This document shows positions 5,725 to 6,248 of a DNA stretch of 6,248 nucleotides, piece after piece. The translations under genes and the position numbers were made by a program. The notes under the pieces are model-generated. The model saw only the letters and a list, made by a program, of their open reading frames with translations. It did not search any database and was not told where the DNA came from. This DNA is from Crocinitomicaceae bacterium (GTDB lineage: Bacteria > Bacteroidota > Bacteroidia > Flavobacteriales_D > Sanyastnellaceae): NCBI GenBank assembly GCA_002729115.1, contig PBWG01000018.1, positions 3,040 through 9,287 on the forward strand, given 5' to 3'. How positions within the stretch are numbered: the first letter of the stretch is position 1; each line of letters opens with the position of its first letter.

Positions 5725-6248
5725 ATGGACCACAGCAAGCACACCGAATTGGTTCCGATGCTGCAGCAAAGGCTGCGGTCGTCCGGACCCGAAGGCACCC
5801 CCTTGGGAGGTCGCTACGGCATTTTGCTGTCGTTCACGGGAACTGTGGAACGTGACATTGTGCCACACCTGTTGCAGTTGGCCGAGCGGAGCCTGGCCAC
5901 GTCAGGGTGCAGCCGCAAGGAGATGAAGCGGGTGCTGTTCGTGACCATCGAGGCCGTCCAGAACGTCATCCACCACGGCTACATCGACCCCTCCGGAGAC
6001 ATTGCCCTCTACTTGACCCTGGAAAACACCCCCATTGGATTTCAAGTCCACTGCGGCAATTGGATGGCCACCTCGGACGCCGCCGCCTTGTCGGAGCGGG
6101 TGTCTCACTTGAACAGCCTCAACCACGCCCAACTGCGTAAACTCTACATCGACGTGCTGTGCAACGGCGAGCAATCCGGCAACCAAGGCAACGCGGGTTT
6201 GGGGCTGATTTCCATGGCCAAGCGCACACGTGGCCCCATTGAATTCGT
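5725..6248 (+). CDS. SiaB family protein (DUF6272-like, histidine-kinase-like ATPase fold), N-terminal part
   Basis: The frame opens at ATG 5725 and is still open at the right edge (174 whole codons). No in-frame start exists between the upstream TGA at 5620-5622 and this ATG. LFVTIEAVQNVIHHG (71-85) looks like the N-box helix of the HATPase fold, with Glu76 and Asn80. GFQVHCGNWM (105-114), LSERVSHLNSLNHAQLRKLY (122-141) and GNAGLGLISMAKRTRGPIEF (155-174) follow in the order seen in SiaB/DUF6272 proteins, the last being the glycine-rich ATP-lid region. In Pseudomonas aeruginosa, SiaB is a kinase that phosphorylates SiaC; SiaA reverses this, and SiaC controls the diguanylate cyclase SiaD. Bacteroidota carry relatives, often near a DUF1987 (SiaC) gene. 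Usual length is about 180-190 residues, so only the last few codons are missing. Kinase activity here is inferred from the family. Confidence 0.8.
   Translation, partial: MDHSKHTELVPMLQQRLRSSGPEGTPLGGRYGILLSFTGTVERDIVPHLLQLAERSLATSGCSRKEMKRVLFVTIEAVQNVIHHGYIDPSGDIALYLTLENTPIGFQVHCGNWMATSDAAALSERVSHLNSLNHAQLRKLYIDVLCNGEQSGNQGNAGLGLISMAKRTRGPIEF

Noticed and set aside
5600..5926. A 108-codon plus-strand open frame upstream of and into the SiaB-like gene.
   Set aside because: Its second half is out of frame with the SiaB-like gene, and its Cys/Trp/Arg-rich product has no family pattern.

Overview
The window looks like chromosomal DNA from a GC-rich member of the Bacteroidota. The clearest pointers are a tgt gene directly followed by an LptF/LptG-type permease gene, a Tgt protein of the Bacteroidota type lacking the zinc cysteines, a perfect match to the Bacteroidota -7 promoter element (TAnnTTTG) in front of tgt, little sign of Shine-Dalgarno sequences, and a SiaB-like protein at the right edge. 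I cannot name a genus. Most content is chromosomal housekeeping. I see no insertion sequence, integrase, tRNA, rRNA or CRISPR array.

Layout. (1) 1-468, + strand: the C-terminal part of ispE (isoprenoid precursor synthesis), cut by the left edge. (2) 500-2735, - strand: tgt (queuosine tRNA modification) followed after one base by an LptF/LptG-family permease (lipopolysaccharide export). They form a two-gene operon that converges on ispE. (3) 2736-2802: a short divergent promoter region. (4) 2803-5225, + strand: a tightly packed three-gene unit of a DUF554 membrane protein, a membrane-anchored lysozyme-like protein and a WYL-domain transcriptional regulator, with a 1-nt overlap and then a 6-nt gap. 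(5) 5288-5569, + strand: a 93-residue protein I do not recognise. (6) 5570-5724: an A/T-richer intergenic stretch with a pair of TTCRTCGAA sequences 21 bp apart. (7) 5725 to the right edge, + strand: the start of a SiaB-family (DUF6272-like) protein with a histidine-kinase-like ATPase fold.

How the genes may work together. The tgt/permease pair is a recurrent Bacteroidota arrangement without an obvious biochemical link. The DUF554, lysozyme-like and WYL genes are probably co-transcribed. The WYL protein could regulate its own operon, and the lysozyme-like protein probably acts on peptidoglycan from the outer face of the inner membrane, but no substrate or signal can be read from the sequence. 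The SiaB-like protein suggests that partner-switch genes (SiaC/DUF1987 and a SiaA-type phosphatase) may lie to the right of the window. I found no convincing new defence or mobile system. The points most worth a second look are the zinc-less Tgt, the lysozyme-like/WYL operon, the unrecognised 93-residue gene and the repeat pair upstream of the SiaB-like gene.
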